A stretch of DNA of 64,000 nucleotides from Bin87 sp034423115 (GTDB lineage: Bacteria > Chloroflexota > Dehalococcoidia > Lucifugimonadales > UBA3495), in contig DAOUJD010000046.1 of the NCBI GenBank assembly GCA_034423115.1, forward strand, positions 1 to 64,000, written 5' to 3'. Under the pieces are notes generated by a model that saw nothing but the letters and a program-made list of their open reading frames with translations, was not told where the DNA came from and made no database searches. Position 1 is the first letter of the stretch. The number at the start of each line of letters is the position of its first letter. Position numbers and translations under genes: made by a program. Positions 25,337 through 32,730 of the stretch are shown here, one piece after another.

Positions 25337-26715
25337 CGCGACGCCTCGCTTTTCGCGGCGGCGCAGGTATCTACGAACCGTTTGGCGAGGCCAGGGCGGC
25401 TGCCCAGGTGGACGTGAATGTAAGAGGCCCAGACGCTGCCCTTTCGGAATCCTTCGGGTCGACCGTCTTGGTTCACCACGCGGTACGCAGCGGATTCTTC
25501 GCCCGGCGGGTCCTGAAGCACCGACCAGTGGAATTCGTGGCCGCGCACCTGCTCGCCAGAGCGGAGCAGCGGCCCCTCGGCGCAGGCTTCCACCTCACGG
25601 TAGCCGAGGTGCAGACGCCTGCCTTCCATGGACGACACTACCGGAATTGCACCGACCATGGGAAACTGGCGGCCGTCCAGATCAGACAGGCTTTGCCCGA
25701 GGTACATCAGTCCCCCGCACTCGCCGTAAACTGGAACGTCCCGTTGAATCGCCGACCGGATTGAGTTCAGCATGCCTTGGTTGCGGGAGAGATCCTCCGC
25801 GAACAGTTCGGGGAACCCTCCGCCCAGGTAGACTCCGCCAACGCCGTCGGGCAGCGCCGAATCATCAAGCGGCGAAAACGGGATCACCTCCGCGCCCCAC
25901 GCCGACAGCAGGTCCAGCGAATCCTGGTAATAGAAGGAAAACGCACGATCCCGGGCCACGGCGATAGCGGTTCGAGCGGGCTGGCGCTCATGGGGAAACA
26001 ACCCTGAGCGAGAATCGGAAGGGCGGCCGGCGGCCTCCGCAATACGAGTGATCGCGTCGAGGTCAATGGTCTGCTCGATTTGAGCGTTGAGGGCGTCGTA
26101 CCAATCGCTGAGCACCGTGCCCTCCACGGTGGGTATCAGGCCCAGGTGTCGCTCGGGCTGCACGAGGTCATCGCGGCGCGGCAGCCAGCCGACTACGGGC
26201 AATCCGGTAGTAGCCTCGATCTGCGGCTGGCAGAACTCCAGGTGCCGCTCGCTGCCCACGCCGTTCAGGATCACGCCGGCGATGCGCAGGTCGGGGTCGA
26301 ACTGTTGGTAGCCCAGGATCTCGGCGGCCACGCTGCGGGCGACCTTGCCGGCGTCGGCAATAAGAATAACGGGGGCGTCCAGCAACTTGGCCAGCTCGGC
26401 GGTCGAACCATCCTCATCGAGGGACGAATGGCCGTCGAAGACCCCCATGACACCTTCGACCACGGCGATGTCCGCAGCGCCGGCCGCACGATGGAACAGT
26501 TCGGCGACCACGGGATGGGGCAGCATCCAGGTGTCCAGGTTCCGCGACGGCACGCCGCTGGCGATGGTGTGGTAGGTGGGATCGATGTAATCGGGGCCGG
26601 CCTTGAATGGCTGCACCCGCAGACCCCGTCGGGCCAACGCGCCCATCACCCCGCTGGCGATGGTGGTTTTGCCGACTCCGGAACGGACGCCGGCTATGAC
26701 AACGGCTGAGGTCAT
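25333..26715 (-). CDS. cbiA: Cobyrinate a,c-diamide synthase (CbiA/CobB)
   Basis: A 460-residue ATP-dependent glutamine amidotransferase that amidates carboxylates a and c of (hydrogeno)cobyrinate. The N-terminal dethiobiotin-synthetase-like domain begins IAGVRSGVGKTTIASGVMGAL, and GVMGVFDGHSSLDEDGSTAE is diagnostic. The C-terminal class I amidotransferase domain has VYGECGGLMYLG with the nucleophilic cysteine and a late HEFHWS block. ATG 26715 starts 45 bases after the unknown leader gene; the Uma2 gene overlaps its stop by four bases. Confidence 0.95.
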   Translation of the reverse strand: MTSAVVIAGVRSGVGKTTIASGVMGALARRGLRVQPFKAGPDYIDPTYHTIASGVPSRNLDTWMLPHPVVAELFHRAAGAADIAVVEGVMGVFDGHSSLDEDGSTAELAKLLDAPVILIADAGKVARSVAAEILGYQQFDPDLRIAGVILNGVGSERHLEFCQPQIEATTGLPVVGWLPRRDDLVQPERHLGLIPTVEGTVLSDWYDALNAQIEQTIDLDAITRIAEAAGRPSDSRSGLFPHERQPARTAIAVARDRAFSFYYQDSLDLLSAWGAEVIPFSPLDDSALPDGVGGVYLGGGFPELFAEDLSRNQGMLNSIRSAIQRDVPVYGECGGLMYLGQSLSDLDGRQFPMVGAIPVVSSMEGRRLHLGYREVEACAEGPLLRSGEQVRGHEFHWSVLQDPPGEESAAYRVVNQDGRPEGFRKGSVWASYIHVHLGSRPGLAKRFVDTCAAAKSEASR

Positions 26716-26760
26716 CGTGGCACCTGTCGTTGAGGGCCGAGATCAGTCAGGAAGCTTCGG

Positions 26761-27210
26761 CTATGGGTGGTCGCCGGCCCCACCGAATTCGTCGACGGAC
26801 AGCGCGATTTTGCTGGGGTATTTGCCCAACAGCCCCATGAAAAACTCGTGGCGCGGTGGGTTGGTAGCGTCTTCGTCCGATTTACGCAGGTAGATGCGCA
26901 TGGCGGGGTTGCCGTCTCCATCGCGCATCCAGAGTTGGTAGGAGGGCAGGCCCTGGTCGTTGGTGGTGTGGACGAATTCGGCCTCGCGGATCTTGGACAT
27001 GTCCAGGTGCATGTGGGTCCCGCCCGGCACCATGAGGGTGACAATGCGACCGTCAGGAGTGAACCGGAGGTCGTCGAAATCCATGTAGACCTCGGCGGAG
27101 GCTGCGGTACTTTCGAGCATGACCACGACTTCGTTGAAGCCGACGCCATCAACGCCGTCGCGACACTCTTCGAGGATATTCTGCAGGGTGGATACGTTAA
27201 GTTCTGCCAT
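26761..27210 (-). CDS. Unknown protein, first gene of the riboswitch-controlled cob operon
   Basis: A 149-residue protein of mixed alpha/beta character, acidic, with no signal peptide or membrane segment. Notable stretches are VVVMLESTAASAEVYMDFDDLRF-like beta strands, MVPGGTHMHLDMSKI with His residues, and MRIYLRKSDEDA. I recognise no family. AGGAGCG precedes ATG 27210. It is the first coding region after the cobalamin riboswitch and terminator, 45 bases before cbiA, so a role in corrinoid or cobalt handling is a reasonable but untested guess. Confidence 0.7.
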   Translation of the reverse strand: MAELNVSTLQNILEECRDGVDGVGFNEVVVMLESTAASAEVYMDFDDLRFTPDGRIVTLMVPGGTHMHLDMSKIREAEFVHTTNDQGLPSYQLWMRDGDGNPAMRIYLRKSDEDATNPPRHEFFMGLLGKYPSKIALSVDEFGGAGDHP

Positions 27211-27265
27211 GAGCGGCGCTCCTGATTGGCGAGATTGGTAGTGCTGGGGTCCAAACTACGCGCCG

Positions 27266-27274
27266 ATTATAACA
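27266..27274 (-). promoter_or_regulatory. Extended -10 element downstream of the riboswitch terminator
   Basis: On the minus strand TGTTATAAT is a perfect TATAAT with a TGn extension, located between the riboswitch terminator and the first gene. If active, it would give basal cob-operon expression independent of the riboswitch. No -35 match is evident. Confidence 0.4.
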
Positions 27275-27410
27275 GTGGCGACGGGCGGCGACCGTCCCGA
27301 TCTTTACCGTCGGGCAATTTTCGGAATGCGCGCCCCGGAGGATCGGTGGAGGAGGTAACCGGCCCACCGGAGCAGCGCAAGAAGAAAGTCAATAGCGGGT
27401 TATCGACGCG

Positions 27411-27445
27411 ACAAAGAAAAACCCGCCTGCTGGTCTGCAGTCGGG
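27411..27445 (-). terminator. Riboswitch expression-platform terminator
   Basis: On the minus strand CGGG... reads as CCCG-a-CTGC, six-base loop, GCAG-g-CGGG (27422-27445), followed directly by TTTTTCTTTG. This is a canonical rho-independent terminator between the cobalamin aptamer and the first gene, so control is probably by transcription attenuation. Confidence 0.75.
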
Positions 27446-27534
27446 TAACGATGGTGGGCCGGTATTTGAGGAAACCCCGGTATGTGCCGGGATACGTCCG
27501 CCCACTCGTTCCACGAAGTGCAGCTGGGACACAC

Positions 27535-27765
27535 CCGCTGGCAGGCCTCCTGGCTTATGGCTGCTAGCGACGCTCCTCCGCCTTCCCATCCGTATCTACG
27601 CGGACAGTGGCAGTAACCGGGGATTGCGTGTCAATCCCCTTTGGAGGGCGTCTCGCCAATTACAGTGGCGGGACCGCACCGGATTTACACCGGATTTCCT
27701 TTTCAGCTCGCCGCGTCCGCGAAGTCGCGGATCTGAGCGAGCCACCTGCGGGAGCCGATAGATTC
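27535..27765 (-). promoter_or_regulatory. Cobalamin riboswitch (aptamer)
   Basis: The minus strand carries the conserved core at 27660-27703: AAAAGGAAATCCGGTG, then AAATCCGG, then GGTCCCGCCACTGTAA. It also carries a B12 box at 27540-27556 reading AAGCCAGGAGGCCTGCC, one base from the canonical form. Spacing and order match the adenosylcobalamin riboswitch class. It is followed by an intrinsic terminator and then the cobalamin operon, so bound coenzyme should switch the operon off. Aptamer ends are approximate. Confidence 0.95.
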
Positions 27766-27781
27766 GATTGTTAACGGGTCA

Positions 27782-27810
27782 AAGGTAGCAACATCCTGTT
27801 TCTTTGTCAA
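27782..27810 (-). promoter_or_regulatory. Promoter of the cobalamin operon
   Basis: On the minus strand a perfect -35 TTGACA (27805-27810) is followed after 17 bases by TACCTT (27782-27787) as a weaker -10. Transcription would start just ahead of the riboswitch. Confidence 0.6.
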
Positions 27811-28517
27811 CCAAGCCTCTTTGGGACTCAGACACAGGTGGGCTGGAGCAGTTCAGACGCTGCGCGATCACGCGTGCTCGCCGGCGACGGTGCTCCGGCA
27901 AGCGAATCCAAACCGGATCTGCGCCGCTCCAGGTCGCGGATCACATGCAAGGGGCATCTGATCTTTGTTGTTTCGAGTTCGTTTGTTGTTTCGAGTTCGC
28001 TGATTGGTCTTGCTGATGGGCTATCGGGTCCTTTGATCAGGGGTCGGTGGGATGGGTGTCTGCCAGAGGTGAACGGCGGTCGTTGTCAGCCCCACGGCCG
28101 GGGGTTTACGCAAGGTATTTTGACCACTGTGGGTTTGGCAGACAGCGCGTGGGTCGGAGGAATTTCCTCCGCTCCGGTCCTCTCCCAGAATGGGGAGAGA
28201 GGCGCGTGCGCGGTACGCCCAGCGTGTGGATTGACGCTGGCCCCGTTGCAACCACGCCGGGTAAGAATTGTTCGGCGCTGATCCTGGCGGAGACGGTTTT
28301 GCGATTTGGTTTCTGACGGGTTGGCCGTGTACGACCTGGTTCACCTCTGGGCAGGACTGGATAGGATGTTCTTACTCGAGTGTTTCCATTATGGGCTCAT
28401 GCGTTCGGGTTTGTCAAGGGGTGGCTTCACAGCCAACGTTGTGTTATGCCTGCCGTGGGATGCGGCCACTCGGTATGCAATCACACCATCGGTTACCGAC
28501 CGATTGCGATGAGGGTT
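27811..28517. other. Gene-poor spacer with small repeats
   Basis: No frame here gives a credible protein; a 147-codon open frame at 27838-28281 is Ser/Arg/Gly-rich with no motif or ribosome binding site. The stretch holds two adjacent 18-bp copies of TTTGTTGTTTCGAGTTCG (27964-27999), a perfect palindrome GGAGGAATTTCCTCC (28156-28170) and a TCTCCC/GGGAGA hairpin (28181-28198). It may be a decayed gene or contain an unrecognised RNA. Confidence 0.5.
27964..27999. repeat. Tandem duplication of an 18-bp unit
   Basis: TTTGTTGTTTCGAGTTCG occurs twice head to tail without mismatch. Only two copies are present, so it looks like a slippage duplication rather than an array. Confidence 0.85.
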
Positions 28518-29324
28518 TCAACTGGATTGAAACCGCTGGACTATGGTTGTCACGTGGGGGTACAGCGGCAACCGTTCTTTGCCGTCCCACCACCGGAAGG
28601 ATTCCAACTCGTGATCGTTAATCCTGGGCTCACCCCCGGCAAACACCAACACCACTTTATGGTCGTTGAAGCTTCCCTCGTTGGTGTAATCAAACAGGCG
28701 CTCGGCGCGGTAGGCCTTCATGCCCAACTCTTCGGTAAGTTCGCGGCATGCCGCAGTGAGTGCGGCTTCTCCCCGTTCCATCGCGCCGCCAGGGAGGGAA
28801 TATCTATCGTGACCCTTGTCTCGGACCACCAGATACCTGCGGTCCTTAACCACAAGGGCGGTGGCTCGTTGCCGCTTCCGTTCCGTCGACGACTGTGAAC
28901 GACTGCCTAAGCTTCGACACGTGTAATCTCTTTCCGGTTTGCCGCGACCTTCCTTGATCTCAGCCCAAATCTTCAAAGCCTTTCGATCGCCTCCGAAGGC
29001 CAACTCCTCCGGCTTTATTCTATGGGGGTTGCGCCACCTGACATCCAGGCATTCCCTGCGCTGAAATCGCAGCCTGCCTCCAACTCGTTGACCGACGAAC
29101 ACCTTGATGGGACGGGCGTTGCCCGTGTACAACCGGTGGGTGATTCTCACGATGATGCCCGTTTCCTCTCTGGTCTCCCGGTAGGCTGCGTGTCGACTGC
29201 TTTCGCCCCGGTCGACCAGCCCGCCAGGAAGAGACCACTTCCCTTTCCTGTTGCCGTATCCCCGCTGGACGAAAAGCACTTCGCCCTTATCGTTTTCCAC
29301 CAGACAGAAAGCGACGTCTCTCAT
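28518..29324 (-). CDS. Tandem Nudix hydrolase (two Nudix domains)
   Basis: A 268-residue protein with two complete Nudix boxes. The first (about residues 34-56) reads GGLVDRGESSRHAAYRETRE then ETG; the second (about 179-201) reads GGAMERGEAALTAACRELTE then ELGM. Both keep the catalytic REUxEE core. Nudix enzymes cleave nucleoside diphosphate-linked compounds, but the substrate is not apparent. The linker (about 90-150) is basic. ATG 29324 follows GGAGGAAA nine bases upstream; an earlier ATG at 29345 is possible. It looks somewhat less GC-rich than its neighbours. It diverges from the diiron-fold genes. Confidence 0.85.
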   Translation of the reverse strand: MRDVAFCLVENDKGEVLFVQRGYGNRKGKWSLPGGLVDRGESSRHAAYRETREETGIIVRITHRLYTGNARPIKVFVGQRVGGRLRFQRRECLDVRWRNPHRIKPEELAFGGDRKALKIWAEIKEGRGKPERDYTCRSLGSRSQSSTERKRQRATALVVKDRRYLVVRDKGHDRYSLPGGAMERGEAALTAACRELTEELGMKAYRAERLFDYTNEGSFNDHKVVLVFAGGEPRINDHELESFRWWDGKERLPLYPHVTTIVQRFQSS

Positions 29325-29479
29325 ACCCAATTTCCTCCGGAACATGCCCACGATCCAGATACAGGCGACACAGGTCGGTCGAATTTTTATAGCGCATCCA
29401 AGGCATACGCGCAAACTGGTGAATCATGGATATCTGGTAGGGCAGCGCGATTTACCAGCCGTCGAAGCCAACCGTTTCC

Positions 29480-29509
29480 TTGACGGTTTCGACGGCAATC
29501 GGGTAGAGT
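29480..29509 (+). promoter_or_regulatory. Promoter of the ferritin-like gene pair
   Basis: TTGACG (29480-29485) and TAGAGT (29504-29509) are separated by 18 bases, about 40 bases upstream of ATG 29551. Confidence 0.5.
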
Positions 29510-29550
29510 GCGAATACTATTGCAATTGTCCGGGAAAGGGAGGCACGAAT

Positions 29551-30648
29551 ATGACGATACTGCAGGATCGCCCTACCGCCGAGATGGAAGAGGCGGTCCA
29601 GAATGGTTTCGACCTCTCGTGGCTGCAGCAGTTGAAGCAGCAGATTCCCGGCGCCGCGGATGAGTTGGCGAACGACCCGACTCTGGCCGAGCACACGCCG
29701 GAACTGCTGAACGAATCTCCCAACCAGACCCAGCGCACCAGGGGAGCCATTCCCCGCGAGGGCGTTCCCCAGTATTCGGCCTACACGTTCCGCGATAAGA
29801 AGGAAGTTTGGGGATATAACCTGACCAAGTTGTACCAGGAGGCGGTATCCCGGCAGTGGTCATCGGCCACCGACATCCCGTGGGACACCCTGCGGCCGTT
29901 GCCCGATGACATCGAGGCGGCGCAGTGCCAGTTGGCGACGTTCTTCGCCCAGGTGGAGTTCGTGGCGGCCGACGTCCCGGGACGTTTCATCGCCCAGATG
30001 TCGCCGGACTACCACGAGGTCCGCATGTTCCTCCTGACCCAGGTGATGGACGAGTCGCGGCACATGGAAGTGTTCCGCAAGAGGGCGCTGGCCAACGGCG
30101 GCGGCCTGATGCGGATGATCGACTCCGTGAGCGACGTGACCGGCGGCAGCACCGACAACGCGCGCGAATTCACCGAGATGTCCAGCCGCCTGCACATCGT
30201 GGGCGAAGGCAACGTGCTGACCCTGTTCCGGCTGGGCGAATTGATGGCGTACAACGACGCTGAAAAGGCCATCTACCGGCGGGCCGCGCAGGACGAGGCG
30301 CGCCACGTTGCGTTCGGGGTTCTTCACGCCCGCTACATGAACGAGTGCACGCCGGAGCGGCGCGAGGAAATTCACGCCTACCTGGACGAGGCGGAAGACC
30401 GGCAGGCCACCGGCAACGGCGGCGAGAACCCGGCCGCCCGCAGCGCGAACCTGACCGCCGACTCGTTGGCGATCCTACTGGGAGGCGGCGCTGACAAGGC
30501 CGATGAGGGCAAGAAAATCCTCGCCGCCATCCGGCAACGCCAGGTCAAGGAATACTTCCAGAGATTGAAGTCCTGTGGTTTTGACGACCGCATCGAGAAC
30601 GGACGGGTCAACCCGGCCCTGCTGGAAGCCTACAAGGCGGCCGCTTAG
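29551..30648 (+). CDS. Ferritin-like diiron oxygenase-fold protein (ligand-complete)
   Basis: A 365-residue helical protein with the full set of carboxylate-bridged diiron ligands: Glu136, Glu168-xx-His171 (DESRH), Glu219 and Glu249-xx-His252 (DEARH). This is the ribonucleotide-reductase/ferritin-like pattern shared with AurF-type N-oxygenases, R2-like oxidases and related hydroxylases. The reaction is unknown. ATG 29551 is preceded by AAAGGGAGG. A paralogue lacking the carboxylates follows 79 bases downstream, suggesting a two-subunit complex. The C-terminal 70 residues (KEYFQRLKSCGFDDRIENGR) are shared with the paralogue. Confidence 0.85.
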   Translation: MTILQDRPTAEMEEAVQNGFDLSWLQQLKQQIPGAADELANDPTLAEHTPELLNESPNQTQRTRGAIPREGVPQYSAYTFRDKKEVWGYNLTKLYQEAVSRQWSSATDIPWDTLRPLPDDIEAAQCQLATFFAQVEFVAADVPGRFIAQMSPDYHEVRMFLLTQVMDESRHMEVFRKRALANGGGLMRMIDSVSDVTGGSTDNAREFTEMSSRLHIVGEGNVLTLFRLGELMAYNDAEKAIYRRAAQDEARHVAFGVLHARYMNECTPERREEIHAYLDEAEDRQATGNGGENPAARSANLTADSLAILLGGGADKADEGKKILAAIRQRQVKEYFQRLKSCGFDDRIENGRVNPALLEAYKAAA

Positions 30649-30727
30649 CCAGATCAGCAGCGGGATCAGCAATATCGATGGCCCGTCGTGTCGCATCCGG
30701 CGGGCCATTTGCATACGGTGAGGCACC

Positions 30728-31936
30728 ATGACCACAACGAACAACGGGCAGAATCCCGAACCCACCGACCAGCCGGCGCAGGTGGACGACAGCGACCCGA
30801 CGGGACGTTACCGCTCATCGGCGGCGGAGCAGGTGCAGCAGAACGTGGCGGATAGCGGCGACGCCGAGTCGCAGGTCGAACCTGGCGCTGACGACCAGCC
30901 CGAACCCGAAGTGGTCCTGTCGCCCGTCGAGCAGTTCCCGTGGATGAAAGACACGCGGCAGTGGGGTGTTCGGGCACCACTGACGCCGCACGGATTGACG
31001 ATTGAATCGATCGCCACGGGCGTTTACGGCGAGATTCCTGACGAGAGCCGTGAGATGACGAGGATGCCCCGAGGGTCATACGCGACGCCCGGCATACCAA
31101 GGCTCGACAACTACTCGGTGAACCGCAAGGACGAGCTATGGTCGGACAACGCGGCGACGTTGTATGAAGAGGCCATCCAGCGGCGTTGGAACGCCATGCA
31201 AGATATCGCATGGGACGACCTGCCAGAGTTGCCGGAGGAGATGGAGCTGGCGTGGTGTCAGTTGTGTACCGAATTGGGGCAGCATGCCACGGCGGAGATT
31301 GACACCATCGGCCAGTGGCTCCACCGGATGAACTACGCCTACATCGAACCCAAGATGTTCCTGGCGACCCAGGAGTTCGATTCGGCGCGGCACTTCGAGG
31401 TCATGCGGCACCGGGCACTGTGCAACGGCGGAGCGCTGGGTCTCGAATCGCCGGGCATGATGAGTCGCCGCATGGTGGAGACACGGGCGGGCTGGCCGGA
31501 AGTATCCGTCTCCCTGTACATCGCACGGGGCACGCTGACCATGCTGTTGTACCGGTTCGGCGCGCACTTCGCGACCAACCCGGTGGACCGACGGATATTC
31601 GGGCTGTGCCTGCAGGACAAGGCGCGGCACATGGCCTACGGGCTGGCAATGCTGAAACTCACCGTGGCCGTGAAAGGCGTGGACTTCGGCGTGTCTCTCA
31701 GGAGAATCCTGGGCTCCATAGAGAAGGACATGGCCGGAGAAATGAAGGATCCGGTGCTCTGGGAAGCGATGGCGATTATCGCCGGCGGTTCCCTACAAGG
31801 CATGGCTGACGGCAAGGTTGCGGTGGACCGGTTGCGGTCGGACTACATACGCCAGTATGTTCGGCGTTTGCAGTACACCGGCATCGACAAGCAGGAAGGC
31901 GCGCTGCACCCGGACCTGGCGACAGTGTTGCGGTAA
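30728..31936 (+). CDS. Ferritin-like paralogue with all diiron carboxylates lost
   Basis: A 402-residue paralogue of the preceding protein, alignable without gaps over the helical core. At the ligand positions it has Ala187 for Glu136, Ser219 for Glu168, Gly268 for Glu219 and Lys298 for Glu249, while His222 and His301 remain (DSARH, DKARH). It therefore cannot bind a normal diiron centre and may be a structural or regulatory partner. A low-complexity acidic N-terminus of about 65 residues is extra. ATG 30728 is eight codons into a Thr/Asn-rich start. The hairpin terminator at 31971 ends the unit. Confidence 0.85.
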   Translation: MTTTNNGQNPEPTDQPAQVDDSDPTGRYRSSAAEQVQQNVADSGDAESQVEPGADDQPEPEVVLSPVEQFPWMKDTRQWGVRAPLTPHGLTIESIATGVYGEIPDESREMTRMPRGSYATPGIPRLDNYSVNRKDELWSDNAATLYEEAIQRRWNAMQDIAWDDLPELPEEMELAWCQLCTELGQHATAEIDTIGQWLHRMNYAYIEPKMFLATQEFDSARHFEVMRHRALCNGGALGLESPGMMSRRMVETRAGWPEVSVSLYIARGTLTMLLYRFGAHFATNPVDRRIFGLCLQDKARHMAYGLAMLKLTVAVKGVDFGVSLRRILGSIEKDMAGEMKDPVLWEAMAIIAGGSLQGMADGKVAVDRLRSDYIRQYVRRLQYTGIDKQEGALHPDLATVLR

Positions 31937-31970
31937 CACATCGCCTCACAAACACTCCAAAATTGCTATT

Positions 31971-32000
31971 GGGCGGGATAGAAACCCGCCCTTGTTTTTT
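31971..32000 (+). terminator. Intrinsic terminator after the ferritin-like pair
   Basis: GGGCGGG (31971-31977) and CCCGCCC (31985-31991) form a perfect stem with a seven-base loop, followed by TTGTTTTTT. It lies 35 bases past the stop and belongs to the GGGGCGGGT-type hairpin family. Confidence 0.85.
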
Positions 32001-32029
32001 GGAAAGGTGGCGTAGAATATGCAGCCGCC

Positions 32030-32725
32030 ATGTTGATCTCGTCCGCGAATCTGCTGCCCGACGACGTTGCCGCTTTCCTGAGGCTGGCGGTGCTGTGCTT
32101 CATATCAGCAGGCGTGGCGATGTGGGTGAGCGGCTGGTTCCAGGCCGTGGTCGCCACGGTGTTCGGAGACCCGGCGCCCAGAGCGCAGGGCCGACTGAGC
32201 GGCAACCCGCTGCGAAACCTGGACCCGGTGGGTTTGGCGGTCGCGACGGTGTCCGGCCTGGGTTGGGGAAGGCCGCTGCCGGGCGAACCGGGACGCCAGG
32301 GCCGCTGGCCTTCGGTGGCAATTGCCGCAGCGGGACCGCTGGGCAACATCACGGTAGCGTTCCTGCTGGCCGCGCCGGTCAAAGCGGGCTGGCTGTCGTG
32401 GACATTCCCATCGCCGGACAGCCTGACCCTGGTGATGACAGGCGGATTGCGGCCGGGCATATCCGACGTGGTCGGCCTGCTGATCATCTACAACCTGCTG
32501 CATGCGGTGTTCCAACTGCTGCCGCTGTCGCCGCTGTCTGGGTATCGGGTGCTGGCCGTGTTCCTGCCGGAGGGAGCGGGCGAAACGCACCGCAGGTTCC
32601 AGCGGTTCGCGCCAATCCTGCTGGTGGCGCTGATAGCGGCCGACTTTGTGCTACGCCCGGGGATATTGTGGGCGACGGTGCTGCCGGCGGCGCAGTGGCT
32701 GGCGGGCTTGGGCACCGGATTCTAG
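32030..32725 (+). CDS. Site-2-protease-like membrane protein lacking the catalytic motif
   Basis: A 231-residue polytopic membrane protein resembling M50 metalloproteases. The family block QGRLSGNPLRNLDPVG (53-68) is intact, but the HExxH expected around residues 34-38 reads SGWFQ, and the third zinc ligand in the usual NxxPxPPLDGG motif is replaced: the corresponding stretch is LPLSPLSGYR (164-173) with Ser170 for Asp. It is therefore probably a non-catalytic homologue. About five hydrophobic segments are visible. It follows the ferritin-like pair after a terminator, so it likely has its own promoter. Confidence 0.65.
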   Translation: MLISSANLLPDDVAAFLRLAVLCFISAGVAMWVSGWFQAVVATVFGDPAPRAQGRLSGNPLRNLDPVGLAVATVSGLGWGRPLPGEPGRQGRWPSVAIAAAGPLGNITVAFLLAAPVKAGWLSWTFPSPDSLTLVMTGGLRPGISDVVGLLIIYNLLHAVFQLLPLSPLSGYRVLAVFLPEGAGETHRRFQRFAPILLVALIAADFVLRPGILWATVLPAAQWLAGLGTGF

Positions 32726-32730
32726 CGGTC

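Noticed and set aside
27964..27999. Possible CRISPR array
   Set aside because: Only two directly abutting copies with no spacer; no cas genes in the window.
27838..28281. 147-codon open frame in the gene-poor spacer
   Set aside because: Low-complexity Ser/Arg/Gly-rich translation, no motif and no start signal; it partly encodes the 18-bp repeat.
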